A stretch of 7,549 nucleotides of DNA, from the NCBI GenBank assembly GCA_946481615.1, contig CAMLOR010000160.1, forward strand, positions 1 through 7,549, given 5' to 3'. Each line of letters starts with the position of its first letter. The first letter of the stretch is position 1. The position numbers were made by a program, and so were the translations under genes. The notes beneath the pieces were generated by a model. The model had not been told where the DNA came from. It saw nothing but the letters and a program-made list of their open reading frames with translations, and did no database searches. Positions 6,165 to 7,549 of the stretch are shown here, in pieces. Source of the DNA: an uncultured Aquimonas sp. (GTDB lineage Bacteria > Pseudomonadota > Gammaproteobacteria > Xanthomonadales > Xanthomonadaceae).

Positions 6165-7117
6165 CGCTCGCCGTCGTCAAACCCGGAGCGCTCACCACGG
6201 TGCAGGACCCGGGTCGCACGGGATTCCGTCATCTCGGTGTCGGCCAGGGTGGCGCGCTCGATGCGTTCTCGGCGCGCGTGGCGAACCTGCTGGTCGGCAA
6301 TGGCGACGATGCGGCCCTGCTCGAAATCACGCTCGCAGGCCCGACGCTGCACTTCGAATGCGGTGCGCGCATCGCCCTCGCGGGCGCCAGCGTCGAAGCG
6401 CACATCGGCGACCTCGCCCTGCCTGGGTGGCGACCTATCGAAGTGCCGTCGGAGAGCACGCTGCGGATCGGCCGCTGCCTCGATGGTGCGCGGGCCTTTC
6501 TCGCCATCGCAGGCGGCTTCGACGTGCCGCGCGCGATGGGCAGCCGGGCCACCGACGTGCGCGGCGGATTCGGCGGGTGCGAGGGCCGAGCGCTTCGAGC
6601 CGGCGATCGGTTGGCGTTCGCTGCCCACGCCGTCGAGGCGGTGTCCGTCGCGTCGTGGTGGATCGATCCGCGCCCGGACCTCGATCTTTCCGTGCCGGCG
6701 CTCGCACGGCTGATGGCCGGACACGATGCGCTGGCTGCGCCACACGCATTGTTCGATTCGCCATGGCGCGTGGCGGCCGCGAGCGACCGCCAGGGCCTGC
6801 GCATCGACGGGCCGCCGCTGCAGGCCGCGGAAACGCGCGAACGCGTTTCCGCGCCGGTGGCGCCGGGCACGGTGCAACTGCCCCCGGATGGCCTTCCCAT
6901 CGTGCTGTTGGGCGAAGCGCAGACGGTGGGCGGTTATCCCGTGATCGGCCACGTTGCGACGGCAGATCTGCCGCGGCTCGCGCAATGCCGGCCGGGCGAT
7001 ACCGTGCGCTTCGCGCCGATCGATCGCGATGGCGCGATCGCGCGGCTGCGCGAACAGGCGCAGCGCATCGAGCGGATGCGGATCGCCGTGGCGACGAAAC
7101 GGCATTCGCGCCCTTGA
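6161..7117 (+). CDS. pxpC: 5-oxoprolinase subunit PxpC (KipA/allophanate hydrolase subunit 2 family)
   Basis: PxpC is the partner of PxpB in the PxpABC 5-oxoprolinase. The 318 residues compare with about 310 in E. coli YbgK. N-terminal PGALTTVQDPGRTGFRHLG (8-26) is the family signature. It is followed by GGALDAFSARVANLLVGN (30-47), FLAIAGGFDVPRAMGSRATD (113-132), FGGCEGR (137-143), SDRQGLRIDG (208-217), PGTVQLPPDGLPIVLLGEAQ (235-254) and GGYPVIGHVATADLP (257-271). A basic, helical tail (288-318) ends in KRHSRP. The ATG at 6161 was taken as start because homology begins at residue 2-7; an in-frame GTG at 6149 would add four residues. Neither has a strong Shine-Dalgarno, so translation may be coupled to upstream reading. 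The stop codon directly abuts the first hairpin repeat, which begins at 7118. Confidence 0.95.
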   Translation: MTLAVVKPGALTTVQDPGRTGFRHLGVGQGGALDAFSARVANLLVGNGDDAALLEITLAGPTLHFECGARIALAGASVEAHIGDLALPGWRPIEVPSESTLRIGRCLDGARAFLAIAGGFDVPRAMGSRATDVRGGFGGCEGRALRAGDRLAFAAHAVEAVSVASWWIDPRPDLDLSVPALARLMAGHDALAAPHALFDSPWRVAAASDRQGLRIDGPPLQAAETRERVSAPVAPGTVQLPPDGLPIVLLGEAQTVGGYPVIGHVATADLPRLAQCRPGDTVRFAPIDRDGAIARLREQAQRIERMRIAVATKRHSRP

Positions 7118-7145
7118 CGTCGTCCCCGCACAGGCAGGGACCCAG
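7118..7145 (-). repeat. Hairpin repeat copy 1 (diverged, opposite orientation)
   Basis: This 28-base unit is the reverse complement of the copy at 7173-7200 at 22 of 28 positions. The stem is GTCCCCGC (7122-7129) against GCAGGGAC (7134-7141), with one C.A mismatch and the loop ACAG. Four of its differences from copy 2 form two compensating pairs, which keep the stem. It begins at the base after the pxpC stop codon. Confidence 0.8.
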
Positions 7146-7172
7146 TGACGTTGAAGCGCCTCGCTAAAGTCG

Positions 7173-7200
7173 CTGGATTCCCGCCTGCGCGGGAATGACG
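7173..7200 (+). repeat. Hairpin repeat copy 2 (best preserved)
   Basis: The core is a perfect 8-bp stem, ATTCCCGC (7177-7184) and GCGGGAAT (7189-7196), with the loop CTGC, flanked by CTGG and GACG. It satisfies ATTCCC-N8-GGGAAT, the dRS3-type pattern known from Neisseria and frequent in Xanthomonadaceae. Such small repeats occur in many intergenic copies. Together with copy 1 it forms an opposed pair separated by 27 bases, like a bacterial interspersed mosaic element. Confidence 0.85.
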
Positions 7201-7213
7201 GGAACCGTAACGC

Positions 7214-7251
7214 GTCCGCGAATGCGAAGGAGAGAGACCCCGGGCGCGGAC
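7214..7251. repeat. Inverted repeat in the pxpC-pxpA spacer
   Basis: GTCCGCG (7214-7220) and CGCGGAC (7245-7251) are perfect 7-base arms around a 24-base loop that includes a purine-rich GAAGGAGAGAGA tract. It sits between repeat copies 2 and 3 and may be part of the same composite element. No function can be inferred. Confidence 0.4.
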
Positions 7252-7267
7252 CCGCCGATGCCTCACA

Positions 7268-7295
7268 CCGGCTTTCCCGCCTGCGCGGAATGACG
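7268..7295 (+). repeat. Hairpin repeat copy 3 (degenerate)
   Basis: CCCGCCTGCGC (7276-7286) followed by GGAATGACG (7287-7295) matches copy 2 in the same orientation. One G is missing from the right stem arm, and the left flank CCGGCTTT is altered. It is therefore a decayed copy whose stem is shortened to the GC-rich part. Confidence 0.75.
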
Positions 7296-7327
7296 AGCGG
7301 CGCCTGCGCGCAACGGCGACGCCGCGC

Positions 7328-7333
7328 TACCAT
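7328..7333 (+). promoter_or_regulatory. Weak candidate -10 for pxpA
   Basis: TACCAT lies 6 bases before the A of the pxpA ATG (7340), which would put the transcription start on the start codon. No Shine-Dalgarno precedes the ATG, in line with a leaderless mRNA. The hexamer matches only 4 of 6 consensus bases and no -35 is seen near 7305-7310, so this is tentative. Confidence 0.25.
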
Positions 7334-7339
7334 CCCGCC

Positions 7340-7549
7340 ATGCAACGCAGTGTCGATTTCAACGCGGATCTGGGCGAAGGCTTCGACGATGCCGCGCTGC
7401 TTCCGCACCTGAGTTCCGCCAGCATCGCCTGCGGCTGGCACGCGGGCGATCCGGCCACCATGCAGCGCACGGTGGCGTTGTGCGTGCAGCACGGCGTGGC
7501 GATCGGCGCGCATCCCTCCTTCGACGATCGCGAAGGCTTCGGCCGGCGC
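7340..7549 (+). CDS. pxpA: 5-oxoprolinase subunit PxpA (LamB/YcsF family), 5' part, cut by the window end
   Basis: Seventy codons are open to the last base of the window; the gene continues beyond it (family length is about 245-255 residues). The protein reads [17 protein letters not shown] (5-21), [17 protein letters not shown] (25-41) and [18 protein letters not shown] (53-70). These are the N-terminal signatures of the YcsF/PxpA beta/alpha-barrel hydrolase-like family. The short spacing between GEG and DAALL resembles E. coli YbgL, in place of the longer GEGFGxxxxGDD form of many homologues. PxpA carries the ring-opening part of the 5-oxoprolinase reaction, with PxpB and PxpC supplying ATP-dependent activation of the substrate. 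The ATG at 7340 fits homology starting at residue 5. It is 222 bp from pxpC, behind three hairpin repeats, so it may not be tightly co-transcribed with pxpBC. Confidence 0.94.
   Translation, partial: MQRSVDFNADLGEGFDDAALLPHLSSASIACGWHAGDPATMQRTVALCVQHGVAIGAHPSFDDREGFGRR

Noticed and set aside
5452..7117. Urea amidolyase/allophanate hydrolase or KipI-KipA sporulation regulators
   Set aside because: These are older labels for the same families. There is no biotin carboxylase or amidase domain, the organism looks Gram-negative, and pxpA follows, so 5-oxoprolinase is the better call.
7177..7196. dRS3-type phage attachment site in use
   Set aside because: The ATTCCC-N8-GGGAAT pattern can serve filamentous phage integration in related bacteria, but no phage gene, duplication or junction is present here.
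7118..7295. CRISPR array
   Set aside because: The three similar units are in mixed orientation, diverged, irregularly spaced and each a hairpin. They fit intergenic REP/dRS3-like repeats, not uniform direct repeats with spacers.
6020..7513. 497-codon minus-strand frame across pxpB, pxpC, the repeats and pxpA
   Set aside because: It is antisense to three recognised genes. The part reading like PSFPRRRESSDF is merely the hairpin repeat translated, a known source of spurious annotation.

Overview
The window is dense, high-GC DNA (by eye about two-thirds G+C) that looks like a chromosome of the Gammaproteobacteria order Xanthomonadales/Lysobacterales (Lysobacter, Luteimonas, Xanthomonas and relatives). 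This rests on base composition, on protein sequences that read like that group, and on the small hairpin repeats of the ATTCCCGC..GCGGGAAT type at 7118-7295, which are common there. The assignment is an inference. Nearly everything is ordinary core or near-core housekeeping sequence. I see no phage, insertion sequence, CRISPR array, toxin-antitoxin or defence genes, and no RNA gene.

Layout. Positions 1-121 hold no gene that I can support, only hairpins downstream of the first gene. On the minus strand, 122-1561 encodes a rhomboid intramembrane protease with an unusually long first loop and a soluble helical tail. It is divergent from greB (1639-2154, plus strand), which encodes the transcript-cleavage elongation factor GreB. 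The 77-bp gap between them holds a good sigma70-type promoter for greB, overlaid by two short inverted repeats. greB converges with, and overlaps by 28 bp, a DUF3025 gene (2127-2969, minus). That gene sits 13 bp behind rimO (2983-4320, minus), the radical-SAM methylthiotransferase for ribosomal protein S12, so the two probably form an operon.

From 4389 rightwards runs a tightly packed plus-strand operon: a dienelactone-hydrolase-family protein (4389-5051), a HIT-family protein (5048-5455), pxpB (5452-6117) and pxpC (6161-7117). After a 222-bp spacer filled with hairpin repeats comes the beginning of pxpA (7340 to the window end, incomplete). PxpA, PxpB and PxpC together form the prokaryotic ATP-dependent 5-oxoprolinase, which turns 5-oxoproline (pyroglutamate), a damage product of glutamine and glutamate, back into glutamate. 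The B-C-A order matches the E. coli ybgJ-ybgK-ybgL arrangement. The divergent rimO and operon promoters share a 68-bp gap with overlapping -10 elements inside an imperfect inverted repeat.

The points most worth a second look are small. A 16-codon open frame bridges pxpB and pxpC with ATGA overlaps at both ends. A pair of opposed hairpin repeats behind pxpC has base changes that compensate within the stem. pxpA seems to have been given its own, possibly leaderless, start beyond those repeats. I found no convincing undescribed multi-gene system.
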